Assembly: GCA_015059065.1 (NCBI GenBank)
Contig: SVBE01000003.1
Coordinates: forward strand, 1 to 64,000
From: Erysipelotrichaceae bacterium
Lineage (GTDB): Bacteria; Bacillota_I; Bacilli_A; RFN20; CAG-826
DNA: 64,000 nt
Direction of reading: 5' to 3'
The notes under the pieces were generated by a model. It had not been told where the DNA came from, searched no databases, and was given only the letters and a program-made list of their open reading frames with translations. Shown here one piece after another: positions 49,995 through 58,463 of this stretch. The translations under genes and the position numbers were made by a program. Each line of letters begins with the position of its first letter. Within the stretch, counting starts at the first letter, position 1.

Positions 49995-52400
49995 ATGGGA
50001 TTCTTTGACAATAGAGCAATTAAAAAGTATGAAAGAGTAGCGGATAAAGTTATGGCGCTTGAAAAGCAAATGCGCGCTTTATCTGACGACGAATTAAGAG
50101 CAAAAACACCTTACTTTAAAGATAGACTTGCAAAGGGTGAAACTCTTGAAGATATCAAAGTTGAGGCTTTCGCGGTCGCTCGTGAAGCAGCGAGAAGAAC
50201 ACTTAATGAACATCCTTATAAAGTGCAAATTATCGGTTCGTTAGTTCTTAATGATGGTGATGTTGCAGAAATGAAAACTGGTGAAGGTAAAACTTTAACA
50301 TGTACTATGGCTGTTTACCTCAATGCATTAGCGGGTAAAGGTGTCCATGTTGTTACTGTTAACGAATACTTATCAACTCGTGACGCGGAATGGATGGGTC
50401 AAGTTTATCGTTTCTTAGGACTTACTGTCGGTGTCAACATGAGAGAAAAGACTGCTTCTGAAAAGAAAGAAGCGTATTTATGCGATATCACATATACCAC
50501 TAACTCTGAATTAGGTTTCGACTACTTAAGAGATAATATGGCGACATCTCGCAAAGCGAGAGTTTTACGTGGACTCAACTTCTGTATCGTTGACGAAGCT
50601 GACTCCATCTTAATCGATGAATCCCGTACTCCACTTATCATTTCTGGTGGTGCGAAAGCTACTGCTTCTCAATATACTGTCGCGGATAGATTCGTTAAGA
50701 CTTTAAAGAAAGAAGTTGATTACGTTGTCGATGTGAAAGAGAAAACGGTCAACTTAACTGATGATGGTAACAAAAAAGCCGATAGAATGTTCGGTATTAA
50801 AAACTTATATGATCCTGAATATGCTGACTTAGTTCACCGTATTCATAACGCTTTAAAAGCAAACTACATTATGGCGAGAGATGTTGATTATCTCGTTGAT
50901 AAAGAAGGCCAAGTGCAAATCATTGACCAATTCACAGGTCGTGTTCTTCCAGGTAGAGAATGGTCTGATGGTTTACATCAAGCCGTTCAAGCTAAAGAAA
51001 ACGTGCAAATCAAACAAGAGACAGTTACTCTTGCGACAATCACTTACCAAAACTTCTTCCGTTTATACACAAAGATGGCTGGTATGACAGGTACTGCTAA
51101 AACTGAAGAAGAAGAGTTTAGAAAAATCTACAACATGCGCGTTGTTTGTGTCCCAACTAATAGACCAATTCAAAGAATTGATGCCTTAGATTATGTGTAC
51201 GCCCATAAAGGACCAAAACTCGCTGCGTTAGTTAAGGAAGTCAAAGAAAGACATGAGAAAGGTCAACCAATCTTGATTGGTACTGTTTCCGTTGAATCCT
51301 CTGAAGAAATTTCTGCTTTATTAACTGCAGAAGGCTTGCCGCACGAAATGTTAAACGCGAAGAATCACGCACGTGAAGCGGAAATTATCGCGCTCGCAGG
51401 TCGTAAAGGCGCAATCACGCTCGCTACTAACATGGCTGGTCGTGGTACTGATATCAAAATCGATGATGAAGTAAGAGCCCTTGGTGGTTTATGTGTCTTT
51501 GGTACTGAAAGACATGAATCAAGACGTATTGATAACCAATTACGTGGTCGTAGTGGCCGTCAAGGTGATCCAGGATTCTCTCGTTTCTATGTTTCCTTTG
51601 ACGATACTCTCTTAGTGAGATTCGCTGCAGATAACATCCGTAACTTCATTGAAAAGAATTATGGTGATGAAGCTCTTGAAGCAAAGATGATCACTAATGT
51701 CATCACAAGCGCGCAAAAGAGAATTGAAGGACAAAACTTCGATACTCGTAAATCACTTCTTGATTACGACGATGTTTTAGCTAAACAAAGACAAATTGTC
51801 TATGACAAACGTGACCGTATTATCGATGGTTTAGCGATCGATGATATCGTTGATGAAGTGTTCTCCACAACGGGTAACTTCTTAGCTAATAAAGCCGTTC
51901 CATTAGGAAGTAGCGATCAACTTGTCAGTGGTGAAATGCTCATCAAAGAAGTTGAACCAAGATTCTTACCAAACGGCTCACTTAATAAAAACTTATATGA
52001 TGAATCTCCAGTTGAAGACTGTGGACCAGACCTCGGTGATGTCATCTATGACTACTATTTAGAAAGACAAAAAGATTGGCCAGAAGGAGCGGTTGATGAA
52101 GTGCAACGTAACGTCATCCTCCACTGTATTGATAACAACTGGACTAAACACATTGACGCGATGGCAAGACTTCGTGAAGGTATCCATTTAAGAAGCTATG
52201 CGAACGTCAACCCACTTCAAGACTACGTTAACGAAGGTTACCGCATGTTTAGAGAATGCTTAGAAATCGCCTCTGTCGATTCCGTTTTAAACCTCGTTAA
52301 TATCAAAGTTGAAAGAAGACCTGAAGCCGAATTAAGCGCTCCAGCGGAAGATAATAAACCAGCTGAACAACCAGCTGAAAAGAAAGAAGAAGACAAATAA
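49995..52400 (+). CDS. secA: Preprotein translocase ATPase SecA
   Basis: An 801-residue motor ATPase that pushes preproteins through SecYEG. The Walker A MKTGEGKTLT (about 94-103), DEAD-like VDEADSILIDE, the cross-linking domain, motif VI GRSGRQGDPG and the helical scaffold/wing (RKSLLDYDDVLAKQR) are seen. The C-terminal zinc tail (CxCxSGxxxxxCH) is missing; the protein ends in an Ala/Glu/Lys-rich stretch. Its stop overlaps the prfB ATG (TAATG), the conserved secA-prfB pair. Confidence 0.96.
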   Translation: MGFFDNRAIKKYERVADKVMALEKQMRALSDDELRAKTPYFKDRLAKGETLEDIKVEAFAVAREAARRTLNEHPYKVQIIGSLVLNDGDVAEMKTGEGKTLTCTMAVYLNALAGKGVHVVTVNEYLSTRDAEWMGQVYRFLGLTVGVNMREKTASEKKEAYLCDITYTTNSELGFDYLRDNMATSRKARVLRGLNFCIVDEADSILIDESRTPLIISGGAKATASQYTVADRFVKTLKKEVDYVVDVKEKTVNLTDDGNKKADRMFGIKNLYDPEYADLVHRIHNALKANYIMARDVDYLVDKEGQVQIIDQFTGRVLPGREWSDGLHQAVQAKENVQIKQETVTLATITYQNFFRLYTKMAGMTGTAKTEEEEFRKIYNMRVVCVPTNRPIQRIDALDYVYAHKGPKLAALVKEVKERHEKGQPILIGTVSVESSEEISALLTAEGLPHEMLNAKNHAREAEIIALAGRKGAITLATNMAGRGTDIKIDDEVRALGGLCVFGTERHESRRIDNQLRGRSGRQGDPGFSRFYVSFDDTLLVRFAADNIRNFIEKNYGDEALEAKMITNVITSAQKRIEGQNFDTRKSLLDYDDVLAKQRQIVYDKRDRIIDGLAIDDIVDEVFSTTGNFLANKAVPLGSSDQLVSGEMLIKEVEPRFLPNGSLNKNLYDESPVEDCGPDLGDVIYDYYLERQKDWPEGAVDEVQRNVILHCIDNNWTKHIDAMARLREGIHLRSYANVNPLQDYVNEGYRMFRECLEIASVDSVLNLVNIKVERRPEAELSAPAEDNKPAEQPAEKKEEDK

Positions 52401-53504
52401 TGAAAGACCTCGTTACTCTTAGACAAGAACTTGGTGCTGTTGGCGAGAGAATCCGTCAACTCGGGTCTTCTCTTTGACCTCGCTCAATTAGAAAAAGATA
52501 TTAAAGAATTAACAGCCCAAAGCGAAAGCGAAACTTTTTGGAATGACCGTAAAAGCGCTTTAGAAATCATTGAAAAACTCAATAATTCCAAGCAAAACTA
52601 CGATATTTTTAATAATTTAACAAACAGTTATAATGACCTAAACGAACTATTATCACTTGGTGATGAATCAATTTTAGAAGGGATTGAAGAATCATTAAAT
52701 GAACTAGAACAAGAGACAAAAGAATTTGAAGTTAGCAGACTCTTTTCTGGTGAATTTGATAACCTTAACGCGATTATTGAAATCCATCCAGGAGCGGGTG
52801 GAACAGAAGCTCAAGACTGGGCGGATATGTTGCATCGTATGTATGTGCTATATGCTGAGAGTCATCGTTTTAAAATGCAAACCATCTCCTTTGAACCTGG
52901 TGAAGAAGCAGGTATTAAATCTGTAACGATGAAAATAAGTGGCAAACATGCTTATGGATTATTAAAAGGTGAAAAAGGTGTTCATCGATTAGTGAGAATA
53001 TCTCCTTTCGATGCAAATAAAAGGAGACATACTTCCTTTGCTTCCGTTAACGTCATTCCTGAATTTAAAGATGAGAATATTGATATTCAAATTCCTGATT
53101 CAGACTTAAAGGTTGATACATATCGAAGTGGTGGCGCAGGCGGACAAAACGTCAACAAGGTTGAAACTGCAGTTCGCATTACTCACTTACCAACTGGTAT
53201 TGTTGTTTCTTGTCAGATTGAAAGAAGCCAACTCTTAAATAAAGAAACAGCGATGAGCATGTTAAAAAGCCGTCTATATTTATTAGAAGTTGAAGCAAGA
53301 CAGAATAAGCTCAATTCCATCGTCGGTGAAAAGAAGAATATTGAATGGGGTAGCCAAATACGTTCTTATGTCTTCTGCCCATATACGCTTGTAAAAGATA
53401 ACCGCACAGATTATGAAGAAGTCAATGTCGAGTCTGTGATGAACGGCAATATCGATGGATTCATATATGCATATTTACAAGAGGAGGCGAAACAGCATGG
53501 GTAA
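52400..53504 (+). CDS. prfB: Peptide chain release factor 2 (programmed +1 frameshift)
   Basis: A 367-residue release factor reading UAA and UGA. Translation starts at 52400 ([12 protein letters not shown]) and meets an in-frame UGA at 52475-52477 after CUU; a +1 shift on CUU UGA C continues at GAC 52476 ([12 protein letters not shown]). This is the classical RF2 autoregulatory shift: low RF2 favours the shift. The SPF codon-recognition motif ([13 protein letters not shown]) and GGQ near 247 are present. The stimulatory purine block (GGG at 52463-52465) is 6 nt from CUU, further than the usual 3 nt. Confidence 0.94.
52463..52478 (+). promoter_or_regulatory. prfB +1 frameshift site
   Basis: GGG (52463-52465), slippery CTT (52472-52474), UGA (52475-52477) and a following C form the RF2 recoding cassette. 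It also proves that UGA is a genuine stop codon in this genome. Confidence 0.9.
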
Positions 53505-54435
53505 TTTAAAAGAAAAAGTAATGTCTAGAGACTTTGGAATAAAAGCGTTTCGTGTTTTTCTTGTTATTTTAGGTTCGGCAATTCTTGCTTTTGGAGCGGG
53601 TGTTTTCCTCACTAAATTAGAGATTGTTTCCGGTGGATTAAGCGGTATTGCTATCATCATTCAACACTTTATCGGTGGTGGTGATCAATACATTGATATT
53701 ATCGTTGGTGGAGCAAGCGTTCTTTTGTTCTTTGTGGGCTTGTTCTTTATCGGTAAAGAATTTGCTTTTAAAACTCTTGTTTCATCTATCGCTTACCCAG
53801 CCTTTTTAGCCTTATTCCTCCGTATTCCAGTTTTCCAACAAATAGCCACGGTTGTTGCTGGAGATGGTTCTATTGGATATATCATCCTTTGTGGTGTCTT
53901 TGGTGGTGTCTTTGTTGGCTCTGGTGTGGCTTTAACTTTCCTCGGTGGTGGATCCACTGGTGGAGTCGACATTATCATTGTGATGATTGCCGAAAAGACA
54001 AGAGCCAAGGAGTCCGTCATCTCTTTTGCAGTTGATGCTTCCATCATTCTCCTCTCCATCATCTTAATTCGTGAAAACTTTGTTAACTCATTATGTGGTG
54101 TTATTTCAGCCTTCGCGGCGTCTTTGATGATTGAGTATATCTATGTTAACCAAACCGCGAGTATTCAAGCCGATGTCATCTCTGATAAATGGGAAGAGAT
54201 ATCAAGGTTTGCTCAAGATGAGATGGGTAGAGGCGCAACAATCATTAAAGCCCAAGGTGGATATAAGAATGAAGACAGAATAATCCTTCGTGTCGTCTTT
54301 GATAGAAGACAGTTTGATCAATTCAAAAAGTTTATCGCTAAGACGGATCCAAAAGCCTTTACAACATTCACTCAGACAAACGCTGTTTACGGTGAAGGAT
54401 TCATTCCAAACACAAATAAAAAAAGTAAAAAATAA
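53497..54435 (+). CDS. yitT: YitT-family membrane protein (DUF161 + DUF2179)
   Basis: A 312-residue membrane protein with 5-6 helices (about 15-205) and a C-terminal cytoplasmic DUF2179 domain (about 220-300, [21 protein letters not shown]) related to nucleotide- or ligand-sensing folds. The glycine-rich motifs [10 protein letters not shown] and [13 protein letters not shown] are typical of YitT/YpjC. The function of the family is not settled. The frame opens at 53455, but the ATG at 53497 has GAGGAGG upstream and overlaps prfB by only 8 nt. Confidence 0.88.
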   Translation: MGNLKEKVMSRDFGIKAFRVFLVILGSAILAFGAGVFLTKLEIVSGGLSGIAIIIQHFIGGGDQYIDIIVGGASVLLFFVGLFFIGKEFAFKTLVSSIAYPAFLALFLRIPVFQQIATVVAGDGSIGYIILCGVFGGVFVGSGVALTFLGGGSTGGVDIIIVMIAEKTRAKESVISFAVDASIILLSIILIRENFVNSLCGVISAFAASLMIEYIYVNQTASIQADVISDKWEEISRFAQDEMGRGATIIKAQGGYKNEDRIILRVVFDRRQFDQFKKFIAKTDPKAFTTFTQTNAVYGEGFIPNTNKKSKK

Positions 54436-54452
54436 GGGATTTGCATTAAAAA

Positions 54453-56435
54453 ATGGACGAAACGCACGAATTTCAACTAGTTTCTAATTTCAAACCAACA
54501 GGTGATCAACCTACCGCAATTAAGTCGTTATGTGATGGTTTAAATGCCGGTAAAAAGCTTCAAGTTCTTTTAGGCGCGACTGGTACAGGTAAAACTTTTA
54601 CCATGGCCAACATCATCGTTAAAGAGCAACGTCCAGCATTGATACTCGTCCATAACAAAACTTTGGCGAGCCAGCTATACTCTGAATTTAAAGAATTATT
54701 TCCTCATAACCGTGTTGAATATTTCGTCTCAAATTTCGATTTCTATCAACCGGAAGCCTATATTCCTAAAAGCGATACTTATGTCAGCAAGAATGCAGTG
54801 ATGAACGATGAGATTGAGATGTTAAGAACAAGTGCGATTAACTCCATCATCGAAAGAAGAGACACGATCATCGTTGCCTCTGTGGCCTCAATATATGGAT
54901 TAACTGATCCGGATGAGTATAAAGAACTCGTTTTTGATATCCGTGTTGGTGAGACTATCAATCGTTCCCATTTCTTTAAACGCCTCGTGGACGCTCAATA
55001 TAAAAGAGATAATCTCGATTTGACTCCAGGCTGTTTTAGAACTAGAGGCGATTTAATTGAAATCGTGCCAGCGAATGCTTCTGATGGCCACGTTATTAGA
55101 ATTGATACGTTTGGAGACGAAGTTGAAAAGATTTATGAATATAACCTTGTTACAGGAGAAGTAGTTCATACTTTTCAAACATACCCAATCTTTCCAGCCT
55201 ATGATCACGCGTCAACAAGAGAAAGAATTAGAAGCGCTTGTGAGTCAATTAGAGAAGAATTACAAGAACGATTAGCGTATTTTAGAGGCGAAGGCAAACT
55301 TTTAGAAGAAGAAAGACTCTCCATGCGTACCAACCAAGATTTGGATAGTATGATGGAGTTTGGAATGTGCCCAGGCATTGAAAATTATTCCCGTCATATC
55401 GATAAAAGAAAACCAGGAGAACGTCCATTCTGCTTATTAGATTATTTCCCAGATGATTTTCTTTTATTTATCGATGAATCTCACGTCTCTATTCCTCAAT
55501 TAAGAGGAATGTATAACGGAGATAGAAGTAGAAAGCTCACCCTTGTGGAATATGGTTTTAGACTTCCTTCTGCCTTAGATAATCGTCCACTTAATTTTGA
55601 AGAATTTGAAGCGATGATGCCACAGACAATTTGTACATCTGCGACCCCAGGAGATTATGAATTAGAAAGATGTAATCATGAAGTTGCGGAACAAATCATT
55701 AGACCAACAGGTTTATTAGATCCTCGCATTGAAGTGAGAAAGACATTAGGACAAGTCGATGATATTCTTTTTGAAATCAAACAACGTATTGAAAAGAATG
55801 AAAGAGTGATGATTGTCGCTCTTACAATCAATATGGCAGAAGACCTCACTAATTATCTCAAGGAAAAAGGCGTTAAAGCAGTCTATTTACATCATGAAAC
55901 TAAGACATTAGAAAGAAGTGAAGTTATCTATCAACTCCGTAAGGGTAAATACGATGTTTTAGTAGGTATCAACTTATTAAGAGAAGGTCTTGATATTCCA
56001 GAAGTTTCTTTGGTTTGTATTTTAGACGCTGATAAAGAAGGTTTCTTAAGAAGCACTAGATCATTAGTTCAAGTTACAGGAAGAGCGGCTCGTAATGCGA
56101 ACGGTTTAGTTATCATGTATGCAGATAATATGACTGATTCAATGAGAGAAGCAATCACTGAAACCAATAGAAGAAGAGAGATACAGTCTCGTTATAACGA
56201 TGAAAATGGTATCGTTCCAACTACAATCATCAAAGCGATCACCCCGCCAATCCATAACAGCGATAACGAAATCGATGAAATTATTAAGCTATCTAAACAC
56301 GGAACTCGTAATGAGATTAATCAAAAGATTAAAGACCTTGAATCACAGATGCGTAAAGCTGCGAAAGAATTCGACTTTGAAAGAGCGGCAGAGCTACGTG
56401 ATATCGTCTTAGAGATGAAGGCTTCTATCAACTAA
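54453..56435 (+). CDS. uvrB: Excinuclease ABC subunit UvrB
   Basis: A 660-residue damage-recognition helicase of nucleotide excision repair. Walker A GATGTGKT (41-48), SVASIYGL, the beta-hairpin region FYQPEAYIPKSDTY, helicase motifs (LREGLDIPEVSLVCILDADKEGFLRS, QVTGRAARN) and the C-terminal UVR domain (FDFERAAELRD) that contacts UvrC are present. Full length. uvrA, usually next, does not follow; secG does. Confidence 0.96.
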   Translation: MDETHEFQLVSNFKPTGDQPTAIKSLCDGLNAGKKLQVLLGATGTGKTFTMANIIVKEQRPALILVHNKTLASQLYSEFKELFPHNRVEYFVSNFDFYQPEAYIPKSDTYVSKNAVMNDEIEMLRTSAINSIIERRDTIIVASVASIYGLTDPDEYKELVFDIRVGETINRSHFFKRLVDAQYKRDNLDLTPGCFRTRGDLIEIVPANASDGHVIRIDTFGDEVEKIYEYNLVTGEVVHTFQTYPIFPAYDHASTRERIRSACESIREELQERLAYFRGEGKLLEEERLSMRTNQDLDSMMEFGMCPGIENYSRHIDKRKPGERPFCLLDYFPDDFLLFIDESHVSIPQLRGMYNGDRSRKLTLVEYGFRLPSALDNRPLNFEEFEAMMPQTICTSATPGDYELERCNHEVAEQIIRPTGLLDPRIEVRKTLGQVDDILFEIKQRIEKNERVMIVALTINMAEDLTNYLKEKGVKAVYLHHETKTLERSEVIYQLRKGKYDVLVGINLLREGLDIPEVSLVCILDADKEGFLRSTRSLVQVTGRAARNANGLVIMYADNMTDSMREAITETNRRREIQSRYNDENGIVPTTIIKAITPPIHNSDNEIDEIIKLSKHGTRNEINQKIKDLESQMRKAAKEFDFERAAELRDIVLEMKASIN

Positions 56436-56504
56436 AAAATAATTTTTTATTGATAAACAAGTTTGATATCGAGTAATATATTTAGGCACGAAGGAGAAAA
56501 CAAT

Positions 56505-56735
56505 ATGAATTGGTATGACATTATCTTAGCAGTCGTTAGCATCATCATCATTGTTTTATGCTTACTCCAAGGTGGTAAATCAGAAGGTGCTTCTGGTGCT
56601 ATCACTGGTGGTGGACTTAACGTTTTCGTCAAGACTAAAGAAAGAGGTATGGAGAAAGTTGTTTCCATTCTCACTCTCATCTTCGCGATTACCTTCTTCT
56701 TAATCGCAATCTTAATTAACGTCTTCAATCATTAA
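56505..56735 (+). CDS. secG: Preprotein translocase subunit SecG
   Basis: A 76-residue protein with two membrane helices (about 3-21 and 51-72) separated by the family loop LLQGGKSEGASGAITGGG. SecG assists the SecYE channel. The ATG at 56505 has AAGGAG upstream; a frame open from 56463 would place 14 non-typical residues before it. A strong bidirectional terminator follows. Confidence 0.93.
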   Translation: MNWYDIILAVVSIIIIVLCLLQGGKSEGASGAITGGGLNVFVKTKERGMEKVVSILTLIFAITFFLIAILINVFNH

Positions 56736-56758
56736 TTGATATCTGTAAAAAGAAAAAT

Positions 56759-56785
56759 GGAACTGCGTTGACAGTTCCTTTTTTT
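56759..56785. terminator. Bidirectional terminator secG / yolD
   Basis: A 7-bp stem GGAACTG / CAGTTCC with a 6-nt loop is followed by TTTTTTT on + and by ATTTTTCTTTTT on -. It overlaps the last codon of the convergent yolD-like gene. Confidence 0.85.
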
Positions 56786-57098
56786 AGTCGTTATCTTTAA
56801 TTCCTAATAGTTCAGAAAACTTAATCTTGCTTCTATCAGGTAATATTAATTCTCTATTTTCGGGAGATATCTTCTTTATAGTAGTGGTAATTTCTTTTAT
56901 TTCATTATCTCGATAATATGTGATGATAACTTCTTGTCCGGCATAATTAACAAGGTGATAATTTATTTCATCAGCTTCCTCGCTAGAAATCTGTGGTTTT
57001 GCCTTTTTATATTGGTTTTGCATTGTTTTTTCTACCGCAGGCATATGATCTTCTAATGTTTTATAAGCATTCCATTTCTTCATTCCGCGATCGCTCAT
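56784..57098 (-). CDS. YolD-like protein
   Basis: A 104-residue protein resembling the YolD family: DRGMKKWNAYKTLEDH at the start, and central beta strands with IITYYRDNEIKEITTTIKKI. YolD genes typically accompany UmuC/UvrX-type Y-family polymerases and may act like UmuD in their control; the mechanism is unclear. It overlaps the upstream polymerase gene by 4 nt (ATGA), so it is coupled. Confidence 0.85.
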   Translation of the reverse strand: MSDRGMKKWNAYKTLEDHMPAVEKTMQNQYKKAKPQISSEEADEINYHLVNYAGQEVIITYYRDNEIKEITTTIKKISPENRELILPDRSKIKFSELLGIKDND

Positions 57099-58342
57099 CT
57101 TTTATGCCCTCCAATAAATTCATGTCGTTCTTTTGCGGTGCTGTAATCAGTTAAAGCACTAGCTCTTAATAACAGGTTTTTCCCATATTTATTATGTATC
57201 TCATCAATCATCAGTTGTAGATTTCTTTTCTCTTCTTGTGCCTTTGGATCTTTAAATAAATCTAGTTGTTCCACATTGTGATTGTGGTTGAGATGACCAA
57301 AGGAGATATGGACTTGTCTAATTGGTAAGTTAGTGACATTACGGTCATATAAATCAATCAAAGCTTGATATAGTTCATCGGTATCATCAGTAGCTTTCAT
57401 TAACGACATCTGCCTTGAAAATCCACCTTGATCAGAGGAATAACCAATACCCACTGCGACTAGGTCTGTCTTCATCTTTCCGTCTCTCATCTTTCCCGCG
57501 AGGTCGTCGCATAATTCACGGATGATGAGTCTTGTTTCTTTGACGTTATAGTCTCTTGGTAATGTTTGGCCAAAGGATAATGATTTTTCTTTTGGCTCAT
57601 AATCTTCGTGAATATCAGATTCGTCAATACCATTAGCCTGGTCGACAAGTTGGTCACCCATAATGCCGAATTTCGCGCGCATTAAATCTCTATTCGCATT
57701 CGCGACATCACCCATATTATGCATCCCTAATCTATTAAGCCTTGCTTCTAGCCTTGGTCCAATACCCCATATCTTATTTAAAGGAGTGATTGGCCATAAT
57801 TTGGTCTTAACATCTTCATAATGGAGTTCACCGATACCATCTTTCGCTTTTTTCGCAAAGACATCTAAGGCTACTTTTGCAAGGAAGAAGTTATCTCCTA
57901 ATCCAGCGGTCGCTTGTAATCCCGTTTTCTCTTTAACTCTATTGATAATATCAATGACAAGACTCTTTCCATCCTTTTTATAATAAGGAATATAGGTGGT
58001 GAGATCGATAAAGGCTTCATCAATTGAATAGACGTGCATATCTTCCTCGCTGACGAATTCTAAAAAGGTATTAATCACTTCACAAGATTTTTCGATATAC
58101 CTCTCCATTCTTGGAGTGGCAAAGACATAATTATATCCCTTTGGTAAATCTTTCATTCTTACTCTAGAAGGAACACCTTTACTTTTTAAGTATGGAGTGA
58201 CAGAGAGGATGATGGTGTTCACGCTTCTGGAGCGATCACCCACGACCAAAGGAGTGGTCCACGGATCAAGTCCGCGGTCAAGACACTCAACGTATGAGTA
58301 AAAGGCTTTCAAATCGATGACGGTGATGACTCTATTATTCAT
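57095..58342 (-). CDS. Y-family DNA polymerase (UmuC/UvrX-type)
   Basis: A 415-residue translesion polymerase. The catalytic acidic residues are in VIDLKAFYSYVEC (D10) and YSIDEAFIDL (D/E near 105-106). The thumb HhH segment LNKIWGIGPRLEARLNRLG follows. The C-terminal VEQLDLFKDP is a textbook QLxLF sliding-clamp-binding motif. The N-terminus (LKAFY rather than MDAFF) and the yolD partner put it with YqjW/UvrX. No Bacillus-type LexA box (CGAAC-N4-GTTCG) is upstream; a -10 TACAAT lies 9 nt before the ATG. Confidence 0.9.
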   Translation of the reverse strand: MNNRVITVIDLKAFYSYVECLDRGLDPWTTPLVVGDRSRSVNTIILSVTPYLKSKGVPSRVRMKDLPKGYNYVFATPRMERYIEKSCEVINTFLEFVSEEDMHVYSIDEAFIDLTTYIPYYKKDGKSLVIDIINRVKEKTGLQATAGLGDNFFLAKVALDVFAKKAKDGIGELHYEDVKTKLWPITPLNKIWGIGPRLEARLNRLGMHNMGDVANANRDLMRAKFGIMGDQLVDQANGIDESDIHEDYEPKEKSLSFGQTLPRDYNVKETRLIIRELCDDLAGKMRDGKMKTDLVAVGIGYSSDQGGFSRQMSLMKATDDTDELYQALIDLYDRNVTNLPIRQVHISFGHLNHNHNVEQLDLFKDPKAQEEKRNLQLMIDEIHNKYGKNLLLRASALTDYSTAKERHEFIGGHKR

Positions 58343-58351
58343 TGTATGAAT

Positions 58352-58357
58352 ATTGTA
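58352..58357 (-). promoter_or_regulatory. Near-leaderless -10 of the Y-family polymerase operon
   Basis: TACAAT on the minus strand ends 9 nt before the ATG at 58342, and no Shine-Dalgarno site intervenes. Confidence 0.4.
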
Positions 58358-58393
58358 AACAATTTCTCATCCTTCTTCATCAAAATATTATCA

Positions 58394-58414
58394 TTGTCCA
58401 CATTTTGTGGATAA
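58394..58414. promoter_or_regulatory. Inverted pair of DnaA boxes
   Basis: TTGTCCACA (58394-58402) and TGTGGATAA (58406-58414, reverse complement of the perfect box TTATCCACA) face each other across TTT. They sit in the 120-nt region between the divergent polymerase and rmuC promoters. DnaA may bind here as a regulator. Confidence 0.55.
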
Positions 58415-58447
58415 CTCCAATTAAAGAGTGATTAATAAGAATAATTT

Positions 58448-58463
58448 TGATAAAGTATTCTTA
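58448..58463 (+). promoter_or_regulatory. Leaderless promoter of rmuC, extended -10
   Basis: TGa-TAAAGT (58448-58456) lies exactly 6 nt before the ATG at 58463, with no Shine-Dalgarno site. Confidence 0.5.

Noticed and set aside
52400-52480. Pseudogene or sequencing frameshift in prfB
   Set aside because: The break is exactly at CUU UGA C, the known programmed RF2 shift.
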